Positions 8,709 through 17,192 of a stretch of DNA of 64,000 nucleotides are shown here, piece after piece. The position numbers were made by a program, and so were the translations under genes. The notes beneath the pieces were generated by a model that saw only the letters and a list, made by a program, of their open reading frames with translations, was not told the origin of the DNA and did no database searches. Source of the DNA: Sneathiella sp. (GTDB lineage Bacteria > Pseudomonadota > Alphaproteobacteria > Sneathiellales > Sneathiellaceae); assembly GCF_029233945.1 (NCBI RefSeq), contig NZ_JARGOQ010000003.1, positions 1 through 64,000 of the forward strand, read 5' to 3'. The first letter of the stretch is position 1, and the number at the start of each line of letters is the position of its first letter.

Positions 8709-8724
8709 TGCAGACCCCATGCCA
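8709..8724 (-). promoter_or_regulatory. Sigma-54-type promoter of the flgF operon
   Basis: On the minus strand TGGCAT-GGGGT-CTGCA has exact GG-N10-GC spacing and sits about 40 bases before the flgF ATG. One mismatch from the -24 consensus and one from the -12 consensus. Confidence 0.65.
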
Positions 8725-8980
8725 GAAAAAAATATCAATAAAAACAATGGATTGATTGTTCGGATGGCGGAAATATCAGGAAGCCGAGGGTGTAAATACG
8801 GCCGCCGGCGGCAATTTTTTCCCACCTGGTTTGGGCAGGGCACCGGCGGATTGCCATTTTCCCAAATAAATTGCGGCTTTCCGCAAAAAGAATTGGTTGT
8901 TCTCAACCTCTTGTTAACCAAAGCGGCCTACTCTGTGGCCTATTGTTAAAGGTCCAATTCGTTGAGGGTACGAACGAACA

Positions 8981-9508
8981 ATGGTTGACGAGACAGAAGA
9001 CGAGGCGCTGGACGCCGATCAGGAAGAAGACGGCGAGCAGAAGAAAAAGAAAAAGCTTAGCGGTAAGGTTCTGGTTCTGTTTGTACTGCTTCCCTTGCTT
9101 GTCGTGGGCGGCGGCGCGGGTGGAGCTTATTTCGCCGGTGTGTTCGATACGCCCGAGCCAACAGAAGAGGAAATCGCCGCGGAAGCCGCAGAGGTCAACA
9201 AGAAAGTTGTTTTCTATGACCTGCCGGAAATGCTGGTCAATCTCAATTCCGGGAGTTCCTCAAGCAGCTTTTTGAAGCTTGGCGTTTCGCTGGAGCTGGA
9301 AGATGAAGCCACGATTACGGATCTGGAACTTCTGATCCCGCGGATCATGGATAATTTTCAGGTTTATTTGCGCGAACTCCGGAAAGAAGACCTGAATGGC
9401 TCCCAGGGTGTCTTCCGTCTCAAAGAAGAGTTGCTGATGCGGATCAATAGCTCGGTCGCGCCCGTCAAGGTGAATGACGTGTTGTTTAAAGAAATGCTGG
9501 TGCAGTAG
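8981..9508 (+). CDS. fliL: Flagellar basal body protein FliL
   Basis: 175 residues: a short acidic then Lys-rich cytoplasmic head (EEDGEQKKKKKLSGK), one transmembrane helix at about 28-50 (VLVLFVLLPLLVVGGGAGGA), and a periplasmic domain with VVFYDLPEMLVNLN and KLGVSLELEDEATI. The C-terminus VNDVLFKEMLVQ is typical. FliL forms a ring around the stator and supports torque. It begins the plus-strand motor operon, with fliM eight bases downstream. Confidence 0.92.
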   Translation: MVDETEDEALDADQEEDGEQKKKKKLSGKVLVLFVLLPLLVVGGGAGGAYFAGVFDTPEPTEEEIAAEAAEVNKKVVFYDLPEMLVNLNSGSSSSSFLKLGVSLELEDEATITDLELLIPRIMDNFQVYLRELRKEDLNGSQGVFRLKEELLMRINSSVAPVKVNDVLFKEMLVQ

Positions 9509-9516
9509 GAAAATTT

Positions 9517-10728
9517 ATGTCTGATCAAGACGACGAAATGGATATGGCCGCTGCGATGGCCGCCGAAGACGACGGTGAGATGGACATGGCGGCGGCGATG
9601 GCCGCTGACGGCGACGGTGGCGATGATGATATGGCCGCCGCAATGGCTGCTGAAGACGACGGCGAAATGGATATGGCCGCAGCAATGGGCGCTGAAGGTG
9701 ATGACGATATGGCCGCCGCGATGGAGGGCGGAGACGCCGAAGCTTCCGCTGCCGAGATGAGCGGCCACAGCACGCGCGTTCTCAACCAGGATGAAATCGA
9801 CAGCCTGCTCGGCTTTGACATGGACGGTGGTGAGGGGGGCGAAAACTCCGGCATCAAGGCCATCATCAACTCCGCGCTGGTCAATTATGAACGTCTTCCC
9901 ATGCTGGAGGTCGTGTTCGACCGCCTTGTCCGGATGATGACGACGTCGCTGCGCAATTTTACCTCCGATAATGTGGAGGTCAGCCTCGATAACATTACCT
10001 CAATTCGGTTTGGCGATTATCTCAACTCCATTCCGCTGCCCGCGATCTTGAGCGTTTTCCGCGCCGAAGAGTGGGATAACTTTGGCCTGATCATGGTCGA
10101 AAGTTCCCTGATTTACTCGATCGTGGACGTTCTGCTCGGCGGACGCCGCGGTACGGCCGCGATGCGCATTGAAGGCCGCCCCTATACCACAATTGAGCGC
10201 AATCTGGTGGAGCGGATGATATCTGTCGTTCTCAATGACATGACCAGCGCGTTTGAGCCTTTGAGCCCGGTCACCTTCCGTCATGAGCGGATCGAGACCA
10301 ATCCGCGCTTTGCGACGATTGCGCGACCGGCCAATGCGGCAATCCTGATCAAGCTCCGTATCGATATGGAAGATCGTGGTGGCCGCATTGAAATGCTCTT
10401 ACCTTACGCCACGCTCGAACCGGTGCGCGAGTTGCTCCTGCAGATGTTCATGGGCGAAAAATTCGGCCGTGACAGCATCTGGGAAAACCATCTGGCGACC
10501 GAACTCTGGTCAACTGAAGTGGATATACAAGCCGTCCTTGACGAGAAAAAGATGTCTCTCGATGAGGTTTTGAACCTCGGCATCGGCGATACGGTCATGT
10601 TCAACGCCTCGCCGGACAGTCCGACGATCCTGCGCTGCGGGGGAATCTCGATGGTTTCCGGCAAGATGGGACGCTCCGGCCAGAATATCGCCGTTAAGGT
10701 TGATAAGTCACTCAGACCAATGGGTTAG
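9517..10728 (+). CDS. fliM: Flagellar switch protein FliM with a repeat-rich N-terminal extension
   Basis: 403 residues. The CheY-binding motif LNQDEIDSLLGFD, normally near the very start of FliM, begins here at about residue 89. Before it lies an acidic extension with five copies of DMAAAM separated by Glu/Asp/Gly stretches. The rest is ordinary: a CheC-like middle domain (FGDYLNSIPLPAILSVFRAE, VDVLLGGRRG) and a C-terminal SpoA/FliN-like domain ending in NIAVKVDKSLRP. FliM links the C ring to chemotaxis signalling. The repeats are visible at DNA level, so expansion by slippage is likely. A FliM this long at the N-terminus is uncommon. Confidence 0.95.
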   Translation: MSDQDDEMDMAAAMAAEDDGEMDMAAAMAADGDGGDDDMAAAMAAEDDGEMDMAAAMGAEGDDDMAAAMEGGDAEASAAEMSGHSTRVLNQDEIDSLLGFDMDGGEGGENSGIKAIINSALVNYERLPMLEVVFDRLVRMMTTSLRNFTSDNVEVSLDNITSIRFGDYLNSIPLPAILSVFRAEEWDNFGLIMVESSLIYSIVDVLLGGRRGTAAMRIEGRPYTTIERNLVERMISVVLNDMTSAFEPLSPVTFRHERIETNPRFATIARPANAAILIKLRIDMEDRGGRIEMLLPYATLEPVRELLLQMFMGEKFGRDSIWENHLATELWSTEVDIQAVLDEKKMSLDEVLNLGIGDTVMFNASPDSPTILRCGGISMVSGKMGRSGQNIAVKVDKSLRPMG

Positions 10729-10735
10729 AATAAAT

Positions 10736-11215
10736 ATGGAAAACTTCCCCCTCGATTTTTTACTTAACTTGTTTCTTGTCGGTTTGCTGTTGGCGACGAT
10801 CGGTTATTGCGCAGTATTGAACAAGCGATTGTCCACCATGCGCGATGCCCATGCGGAGTTGCGCCAGTTGACGGAAGAATTCGACAAGGCACTCATTCGC
10901 TCGAAAAGCGGCGTGGATGAGCTGAAACTGCTGGCGGCGACAACCGGGAAACAGTTCAACGCCGAAATCAAGCAGGCCAAGGAACTTATCGAAGAGCTGC
11001 AACTTATCAACGCGTCCAGCACGCGCATTGCGGATCGGCTCCAGAAGGGGGTGGAATCCTCGTCTAAGCGGGAAATAACGGGCATTTATGATGATGATCC
11101 TGCCGGTCTTTTCGACGATGAAGACGTCGTGCCCGCACGTCCGACAGATGAACCGGCGAAGTTTCGCACCGAGGCGGAAAAAGAGCTTTTTGACATGCTG
11201 ACTAAATCGAGCTGA
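10736..11215 (+). CDS. DUF6468 membrane protein of the flagellar motor operon
   Basis: About 159 residues from the ATG at 10736, just after the fliM stop. One transmembrane helix at the N-terminus (FLLNLFLVGLLLATIGYCAV) is followed by a coiled coil (AELRQLTEEFDKALIRSK and onward) and an acidic tail. It is found between fliM and motE in many alphaproteobacteria and carries the DUF6468 name, as I recall it. It is presumably an inner-membrane accessory of the motor; no function is established to my knowledge. Confidence 0.75.
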   Translation: MENFPLDFLLNLFLVGLLLATIGYCAVLNKRLSTMRDAHAELRQLTEEFDKALIRSKSGVDELKLLAATTGKQFNAEIKQAKELIEELQLINASSTRIADRLQKGVESSSKREITGIYDDDPAGLFDDEDVVPARPTDEPAKFRTEAEKELFDMLTKSS

Positions 11216-11229
11216 GACAGGGTCCTTTC

Positions 11230-11931
11230 ATGATGAAACATATTCGCATTTTGCCAATAACAGTCGTTGCGCTGGTTCTGATATTCGGCCTCAAGCTGAG
11301 CGCCGTCTGGACGGACGCGCAGGGTGTTCTTTTTGATGTCGATGTGGCGACGGCGCAGGCCAGCAGCAAGACTGAGGAAGCCGAACCGGAAGAAGCGGCC
11401 GCAACCGAAGAGGGGGAAATGGACGCGGCGAAAGACAGCGCCCCGGCTGTTGAAGCCGTCAAGGAAACGGCAGTTGCTTCGGTGGATCCGAATGGCACAC
11501 GACAGTTCTCAAAGAGCGAGATTGAGGTTCTGGAGCGTCTGGTTGACCGCCGGGCGGAGTTGGATCGTCGCGGTGAAGAGATAGATATGCGGGATAATCT
11601 GCTCAAGGCGACAGAATCGCGTATTGACGAAAAGATCAGCAAATTAAAAGAGATGGAGGCAACTCTTAAATCTCTTCTTAAAATGCATGATGAGCAGGAA
11701 AAAGCTCAAATGGAGAGCCTGGTCAAGATCTATGAGAAGATGAAGCCCAAAGATGCGGCGCGCATTTTCAATGAGCTTGAAATGGACATCCTGATCGATG
11801 TTGCGAGCAGCATCAAGGAATCGAAAATGGCGCCCATCCTTGCGGCGATGAACAGCAAGCGGGCGAATATGCTGACTGTTGAACTGGCCACCCGCCGCCA
11901 GCTTCCCGGGGAGGAAGACGACAAGAGCTAA
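11230..11931 (+). CDS. motE: MotE-like flagellar stator chaperone
   Basis: 233 residues with an N-terminal signal anchor (ILPITVVALVLIFGLKLSAV), an Ala/Glu-rich linker, a coiled coil (about 95-145), and a C-terminal MgtE-N-like domain (SLVKIYEKMKPKDAARIFNE, VASSIKESKMAPILAAM). This matches MotE, which in Sinorhizobium is a periplasmic chaperone for the stator-associated MotC. The large periplasmic protein at 13.5-17.2 kb could be the corresponding partner here, which is an inference. It is followed by a strong terminator overlapping its stop codon. Confidence 0.8.
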   Translation: MMKHIRILPITVVALVLIFGLKLSAVWTDAQGVLFDVDVATAQASSKTEEAEPEEAAATEEGEMDAAKDSAPAVEAVKETAVASVDPNGTRQFSKSEIEVLERLVDRRAELDRRGEEIDMRDNLLKATESRIDEKISKLKEMEATLKSLLKMHDEQEKAQMESLVKIYEKMKPKDAARIFNELEMDILIDVASSIKESKMAPILAAMNSKRANMLTVELATRRQLPGEEDDKS

Positions 11932-11954
11932 GCCACCGGCTAAGCTCTTTTTAT
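11923..11954 (+). terminator. Intrinsic terminator after motE
   Basis: A 12-bp stem with one mismatch (AAGAGCTAAGCC with GGCTAAGCTCTT), a 3-base loop and a TTTTTAT tail. The motE stop codon lies inside the left arm. It separates the fliL-motE operon from the motB operon. Confidence 0.85.
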
Positions 11955-12074
11955 CATTATTGAAATTCGCGGAAATTAAATCTCTTCTTTACCGCTGATT
12001 AACCAATGCCGGGTAAAATTTGCCTATCTTGGAGTGCTGACGATGCGCAGCTGTATGGATAGGCAGGTAACCGG

Positions 12075-12788
12075 GTGACTGGAACGGACAATAAAATATC
12101 GGTGGAAATCGACATGAGTGCGCCCATGGCAGGCCCGGCGATTGAGAAAAACGCCAATGCCGTTGTCTTTGTCTCGCTCTATCTGCTGCTGCTTGCCTTC
12201 TTCATTTTCCTGCATTCCGTCTCCGTTTTGCAGGAGGAGCGTGTCCGGACGGTTCTTGGCAGTGTGAATATCGCCTTTGCCGGCCTTTCCCGGGATACCC
12301 CGGCGGACCGGCAGAAAAAACTCTCCGGAGAGGAGCAGGGCACGCAGGCTTTTCATGCAAAACTCAAAAATGTGTTTGAAACCGCAGTCCCGCTCGTTGA
12401 ATCCCGTTTTACACAAGGGGGAACGCGGCTTCAATTCTCCGTCCCGGTTCGTCAGTTGTTTGCTTATCGCAGCCTTGAGCTGCGTGACACACTTGGCACT
12501 TTCCTTGAGGATGTTGCCGCGACATTGATTGCGCGAAACAATAACATTGCAACCGACCTTGAAATTCTTATCGGCTCCGGGATTGAGCTGCCTGAGCTCA
12601 CGAATATCTCCGATGATATTGCGGCGCAGCGGATCAGCTATCTTTCGCAGCTTCTGATGGAGGCGGGCGTGCCGTCACGCAATATTTCGATTGGTGTGGC
12701 CGCGGGGGATGCCGGGCTTATTCATTTCAGCTTCTTCCTGCGTCCGTCACTTACCTTCCAGTTTCGCCCGGAGGTAGCTGCGCCATGA
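12075..12788 (+). CDS. MotB-like paralogue lacking the proton-binding aspartate
   Basis: 237 residues with one transmembrane helix at about 29-48 (VVFVSLYLLLLAFFIFLHSV) and a periplasmic domain with an OmpA-like length but weak motifs. The helix aligns with that of the MotB encoded next door through the shared 'LLAFF' segment. The position of the essential MotB Asp is Ser here. The gene overlaps motB by four bases (ATGA), so the two are coupled. It may form a mixed stator with the downstream MotB. Start GTG at 12075; an ATG at 12114 is possible. The paralogue call is my inference. Confidence 0.6.
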   Translation: MTGTDNKISVEIDMSAPMAGPAIEKNANAVVFVSLYLLLLAFFIFLHSVSVLQEERVRTVLGSVNIAFAGLSRDTPADRQKKLSGEEQGTQAFHAKLKNVFETAVPLVESRFTQGGTRLQFSVPVRQLFAYRSLELRDTLGTFLEDVAATLIARNNNIATDLEILIGSGIELPELTNISDDIAAQRISYLSQLLMEAGVPSRNISIGVAAGDAGLIHFSFFLRPSLTFQFRPEVAAP

Positions 12789-13513
12789 GCATTCTCGGCT
12801 TGAGCTACGAAAAATCGCCGAACACCGGGACCAGTACAGCCTGGATGACGTCGCTCGCCGATTTGCTGGCGCTGTTGCTTGCCTTTTTCGTGCTTCTCTT
12901 TTCGATGAGCGAGATCAAGGTGGATCGTTGGCAGACCCTGACCGAAACTTTCGGCAACAAGATGAGCGATATCACCGATCTGGTCACCAAGACGGGCGAA
13001 GCAGAGAAAAACATGGCGATGATCAATGAGCCGAAAGCCATCGATCTCGCCTATCTGGAGCATATTCTGAACGGCAAGAAACAGCAGAGCGAGCTTCTCG
13101 CGAATGTCGATATTTTCCGCGCCGACGACCGCCTCGTCATTTCCCTTGCCGGATGGGATTTCTTCAAGCCGGGAACGGAGAAAGAAGGCGGCGAAGTTGT
13201 CGAGGTGATCGACATGATCGGCAATACGCTTCGTCATATCAATAACCGGGTGGAGGTTTATGGTCATACGGACCCGGACCCGATCACCTCTCCGACGGCG
13301 AAATATCCGAATAACTGGGCGCTGTCGCTTGCCCGTGCGCTGTCGGTGGCGAATGAGCTGGAACACTCGGGATATGACTATCCGATCCGGGTTTACGGCA
13401 TGGCGGATTCCCGCTTTAGCGAACTGATTTTTGTGGACGACAAGGATAGAAAATATGCTTTGGCGCGACGGGTGGACATCGTCGTGCGTGAGGCTGAGGG
13501 TCGAGGGAAGTAA
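12785..13513 (+). CDS. motB: Flagellar motor stator protein MotB
   Basis: 242 residues. The N-terminal helix has the stator pattern WMTSLADLLALLLAFFVLLF, including the proton-binding Asp. The OmpA/MotB peptidoglycan-binding domain shows VEVYGHTDPDP and NNWALSLARALSVANEL. It anchors the stator to peptidoglycan and forms the ion channel with MotA. No motA is present in this window, so it must be encoded elsewhere. It starts inside the stop of the MotB-like paralogue and is followed four bases later by the TPR protein. Confidence 0.88.
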   Translation: MSILGLSYEKSPNTGTSTAWMTSLADLLALLLAFFVLLFSMSEIKVDRWQTLTETFGNKMSDITDLVTKTGEAEKNMAMINEPKAIDLAYLEHILNGKKQQSELLANVDIFRADDRLVISLAGWDFFKPGTEKEGGEVVEVIDMIGNTLRHINNRVEVYGHTDPDPITSPTAKYPNNWALSLARALSVANELEHSGYDYPIRVYGMADSRFSELIFVDDKDRKYALARRVDIVVREAEGRGK

Positions 13514-13517
13514 GAGT

Positions 13518-16500
13518 ATGAACCGCGTTATCAATCATGGGTTTAGGCATCGTCTGGGGCAATCGCTATTACTGGCGGCGCTGGTTATCGCGCTTCTGAT
13601 CAGCGATGTGGTTGCCGCCGCGCCGGTTACGGTGACGGCAGCTGACAAGGAAAATGTCGGGCGACTGGTTTTCAACTGGGACGCGGCACCGGAATTCACC
13701 ACTGAGCAGGAAGAGGGATATCTCTATATCCGTTTCACGAAGCCTTTTGATACGGATCTTTCCGCGGCCTCTGCGGCGCTCGCGCAGTATGTCGGTCAAG
13801 GCGAGCTTCTGGAAGGGAAGCAATCCGTTCGTTTCCCGCTCAAAAACGCGGTGCGCGTCGCCTCCCGGTTGGAGGATAACGCGGTTATTGTCGAGCTTGA
13901 AAAAACGGCGGCAGCCGCCATTGAAAAGACGCCAAGCGGCGCCGTGCCGGTCCGCTTGCGGGCAGGCGATCACGCGGATTTTAGCCGTCTCGTCTTTGAC
14001 TGGCCAACAGCGACGACTGGTTATAGCAGCCGCACAAGCGGTGATCGGTTAATAGTCACTTTTGATGCACTGGCGAAGATGGACGTAAAAGCATTCAACA
14101 ACGACCCGCTTAATTTTGCGAAATCTATTTCTCTTTCAAATGCGGATGGTAAGACGGAAGTCTCCGTCCAGATGTCTCCTGGTAGCACCGCGAGCAATTT
14201 TCGAAATGAGAAAAGTATCGTTTTTGACATCAAAAAAGGCGAGGTGACGGCGAAGCCTGCACCGGAAAAAGTAGTGCCCGCGCCTGAGAACGTTAAAACC
14301 GCGAAGGTCAGCGAGCCGGTAAAGGAAAAACACCCCGCGAAAATCGACACGGCTGCAACGGAAACCGTAAGCCCCGCAAAAGAGGCAAAAGCTGTCTTGA
14401 AAGGGCCTGTTATCGAATTGCCTGTCGTCAACCTGGAGCCAAGAAAAGCAAAAGCGACGCTTGCACCCGTGAAAAAATCTGTGCAAAAGCCGGTGGAAGA
14501 CACCGCGCGGGAACTGCCCGCGCCAAAACCGATTGCCGACTCGAATGTGGTCAAACTGACGACGCCGGACAGCGATGAGTCTCTCAGCAATGTATCGCCC
14601 GCCTCGGGACAAGGATCAGGCTCGGCTATCGTCGCCATCAGCCCGACCATCGTGCTGGATCCGGAAGTCGAGGAAAAAGAAGAAGCTGCGAAAGTTGAAG
14701 TTCCAAAAGCAGAACCTCTCGTCATCAAGGATGCCGGGGAAGAACCGGTCGAAATAGTCGAAGCAAAGCAGGTTATCTCCGAGCCCCTTGGCGTGCCGGA
14801 AGGGCCCCGCTTGAAAATCAAAATTGCCAATCTAAAGGATGGCTTCCGTCTTATCTTTCCGTGGGACAAACCGGCGGCCATGGCCATGTTTGAATCCGGT
14901 GGCGCCCATTGGGTCGTTTTTGACCAGATATCCAAGGCGGATTTCAAGAGCCTTTCCGGCCCCTACAAGTTTCTGGTCTCCAGTGCGCGGCAAGTTGATC
15001 ATGACAGTGCGACATTGCTCCGCTTCAACTTCCGTGATGGATATGCCCCGAAGGTTCATAAGGTAAACGAAGAATGGTACGTGGATTTCCAGCTTGATGC
15101 GACGCCGGTCATAACTCATCCACTCGGCGTACAGACGCAGGGCATCTCGGCGTCTGAATTTCGCGCCTTTATTCCGGCCGTGAATAATGGCAAGGAAATT
15201 CGCTTCAAGGATCCCACCGGAGACGAAGAGCTTGTGGCGATGCCATTGCACGGCTCGGGCTGGGGAGTTGAGGCGGAGCATATCTTCAACAGCATTACCG
15301 TCCTGTCCACTATTCAGGGGGTAGCGCTTAAATCCACGACTGCGGATATCCGGATCGGCCATGAACAGAACGGACTTGCGGTCACGGCCGTTTCCAATGA
15401 ATTCGCGGCACCGCAGGAGCCAAAGGAGGTTCCGAAAAAACCAGGCGAGGAAATCTATCCGACGCCCGCAATTGGCGCGGCACAGTTTGTACGTCTGAAG
15501 GAGTGGCGGCAAGTGAATCCGCTCCTTTTCACGATCCGCAAGCAGGAACTGCAGAATACCGCGACGACAGCAGAGAAAAAGGACAAGCGCCGGGCCAAAA
15601 TGGCGCTCGCGAAATTTTACGTCGCGCATGACCACCATGCCGAGGCATTCGGTGTGCTGGCCGAGCTGATCCGGAGCTATCCGAAGATTGAGAAGGATCG
15701 GGAATACCGGCTCCTGACCGGTCTTGCCGAACTTGGAATGCATCGCTATGAGGCGGCAGCGCGTAATCTTTATCATGATGATTTTGAAGGCGATGTCGAG
15801 GTTGCCCCCTGGCGCGGAATGGTTTCTGCCGGTCTTGGAAATTGGGAGCGGGCGTCGCAGGAACTCAACTATTCCGCCCCTGCCTTCGATGTGTATGAGC
15901 CAAAATGGCGCGATCATTTCCGCCTGCTTCAGGCGCGCGCGGCCCTCGAGAATGTCGATGTAAATAAGGCAAAGCAAGTGCTCGATCTTGTGAAAGCACC
16001 TGATGAGAAGGAACAGAAGGCCGAAAAGGCGTATCTGGAAGGGGTTCTGGCCTTGCAACTTAGCGATTTTCCGACGGCAGCGGCGAAATTTACCGACGCG
16101 GTGAAGCTCGACTACCGTCCGGTGTCGGAGAGGGCGCGCTTTAACAAGGTCAACGTCGAGCTTGTGGCCAAGCTGATCACGCCGGAACAGGCGATTGCCG
16201 AGCTTGAAAAGCTCGATTTCGCCTGGCGCGGGGATGAGCAGGAGGTTGAGGTGCAAAAACGCCTTGGCGATCTCTATGTCGCGACCGGCCAGATCGGTAA
16301 CGGGCTTGAAACCTATAAGCGGATTGTCCGGCATTTCCCGGAGTCGCCCTATTCACGGGACCTCGGGCGTAAGATGAATAATCTCTTCGCGGAACTGTTC
16401 CTGGAAGGGGCTGCCGATGAGCTCCCGCCGGTCAAGGCGCTGGCGATCTATTATCAGTATCGCGAACTGACGCCGGTTGGGGATCGCGGGGACAAGATGA

Positions 16501-17192
16501 TCCAGATTCTGGCCGACCGCCTGACGCGGGTCGATCTTCTGGAGCAGGCGGCACAGCTGCTGGAGCATCAGGTCAATTTCCGTCTCAAGGGGCTGGCGAA
16601 AGCCCAGGCGGGAACGAAGCTAGCCATTGTCCATCTCTGGAATGACAAGCCGGAAGAAGCCATGCGTGTTCTCTATGATACGCGCTGGCGTCAGCTGTCG
16701 CCTGAGGAGAGGAAGGAGCGCATCCATATCGAAGCGCGGGCGCAGGCGGGGTTGCAGCATTACAAAGAGGCTCTGCAGCTGATCGCGAGTGACAGCAGCG
16801 TGGAAGCGGACGAGCTTCGTGCTGAAGTTCATTGGAAGTCGCGTAACTGGGCGCGGGCCATCCCGGCAATTGAAAAGCTGATCGGAAGAAGCGGGGACAG
16901 CACGGATGAAGAGGTCGCCCGGCTCGACCGGCAGCGGGTCATGCAGATTGCCGTTGCGCATAATCTGTCTAACGATAAGAATGGTATCCGTAACTTACGC
17001 CAGAAATATGCGGGCTTGATGGAAGGGACGCCCGATCAGGCCGCCTTCGATCTGATCACGGAACAAAATGATCCGTCAGAAACCGAGTTCCGGGAGCGGG
17101 CAACGGTGATTGCCAGAGTGGGCCAGTTGGAATCCTTCATGGCGGGTTATCGCGAGAAGCTGCAAAACGGGAATTTCTGGGCGACCTACTGA
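13518..17192 (+). CDS. Large periplasmic AMIN/TPR protein of the motor operon
   Basis: About 1224 residues from the ATG at 13518 just after the motB stop; the frame is open further upstream but lacks a signal peptide there. A signal peptide (LGQSLLLAALVIALLISDVV) is followed by beta-rich AMIN-like repeats (VGRLVFNWDAAPEFTT, FSRLVFDWPTA, FRLIFPWDK), a long Lys/Pro/Glu/Val linker, and from about residue 670 a chain of TPR-like helices (ALAKFYVAHDHHAEAFGVLA, AYLEGVLALQLSDFPTAAA). AMIN domains target septal or peptidoglycan sites. By position it may be a stator or motor scaffold like MotC; function is not proven. Confidence 0.75.
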   Translation: MNRVINHGFRHRLGQSLLLAALVIALLISDVVAAAPVTVTAADKENVGRLVFNWDAAPEFTTEQEEGYLYIRFTKPFDTDLSAASAALAQYVGQGELLEGKQSVRFPLKNAVRVASRLEDNAVIVELEKTAAAAIEKTPSGAVPVRLRAGDHADFSRLVFDWPTATTGYSSRTSGDRLIVTFDALAKMDVKAFNNDPLNFAKSISLSNADGKTEVSVQMSPGSTASNFRNEKSIVFDIKKGEVTAKPAPEKVVPAPENVKTAKVSEPVKEKHPAKIDTAATETVSPAKEAKAVLKGPVIELPVVNLEPRKAKATLAPVKKSVQKPVEDTARELPAPKPIADSNVVKLTTPDSDESLSNVSPASGQGSGSAIVAISPTIVLDPEVEEKEEAAKVEVPKAEPLVIKDAGEEPVEIVEAKQVISEPLGVPEGPRLKIKIANLKDGFRLIFPWDKPAAMAMFESGGAHWVVFDQISKADFKSLSGPYKFLVSSARQVDHDSATLLRFNFRDGYAPKVHKVNEEWYVDFQLDATPVITHPLGVQTQGISASEFRAFIPAVNNGKEIRFKDPTGDEELVAMPLHGSGWGVEAEHIFNSITVLSTIQGVALKSTTADIRIGHEQNGLAVTAVSNEFAAPQEPKEVPKKPGEEIYPTPAIGAAQFVRLKEWRQVNPLLFTIRKQELQNTATTAEKKDKRRAKMALAKFYVAHDHHAEAFGVLAELIRSYPKIEKDREYRLLTGLAELGMHRYEAAARNLYHDDFEGDVEVAPWRGMVSAGLGNWERASQELNYSAPAFDVYEPKWRDHFRLLQARAALENVDVNKAKQVLDLVKAPDEKEQKAEKAYLEGVLALQLSDFPTAAAKFTDAVKLDYRPVSERARFNKVNVELVAKLITPEQAIAELEKLDFAWRGDEQEVEVQKRLGDLYVATGQIGNGLETYKRIVRHFPESPYSRDLGRKMNNLFAELFLEGAADELPPVKALAIYYQYRELTPVGDRGDKMIQILADRLTRVDLLEQAAQLLEHQVNFRLKGLAKAQAGTKLAIVHLWNDKPEEAMRVLYDTRWRQLSPEERKERIHIEARAQAGLQHYKEALQLIASDSSVEADELRAEVHWKSRNWARAIPAIEKLIGRSGDSTDEEVARLDRQRVMQIAVAHNLSNDKNGIRNLRQKYAGLMEGTPDQAAFDLITEQNDPSETEFRERATVIARVGQLESFMAGYREKLQNGNFWATY

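Noticed and set aside
14832-16334. 500-codon minus-strand frame inside the AMIN/TPR gene
   Set aside because: It is antisense to a protein with clear signal peptide and TPR helices; its own translation is compositionally odd.
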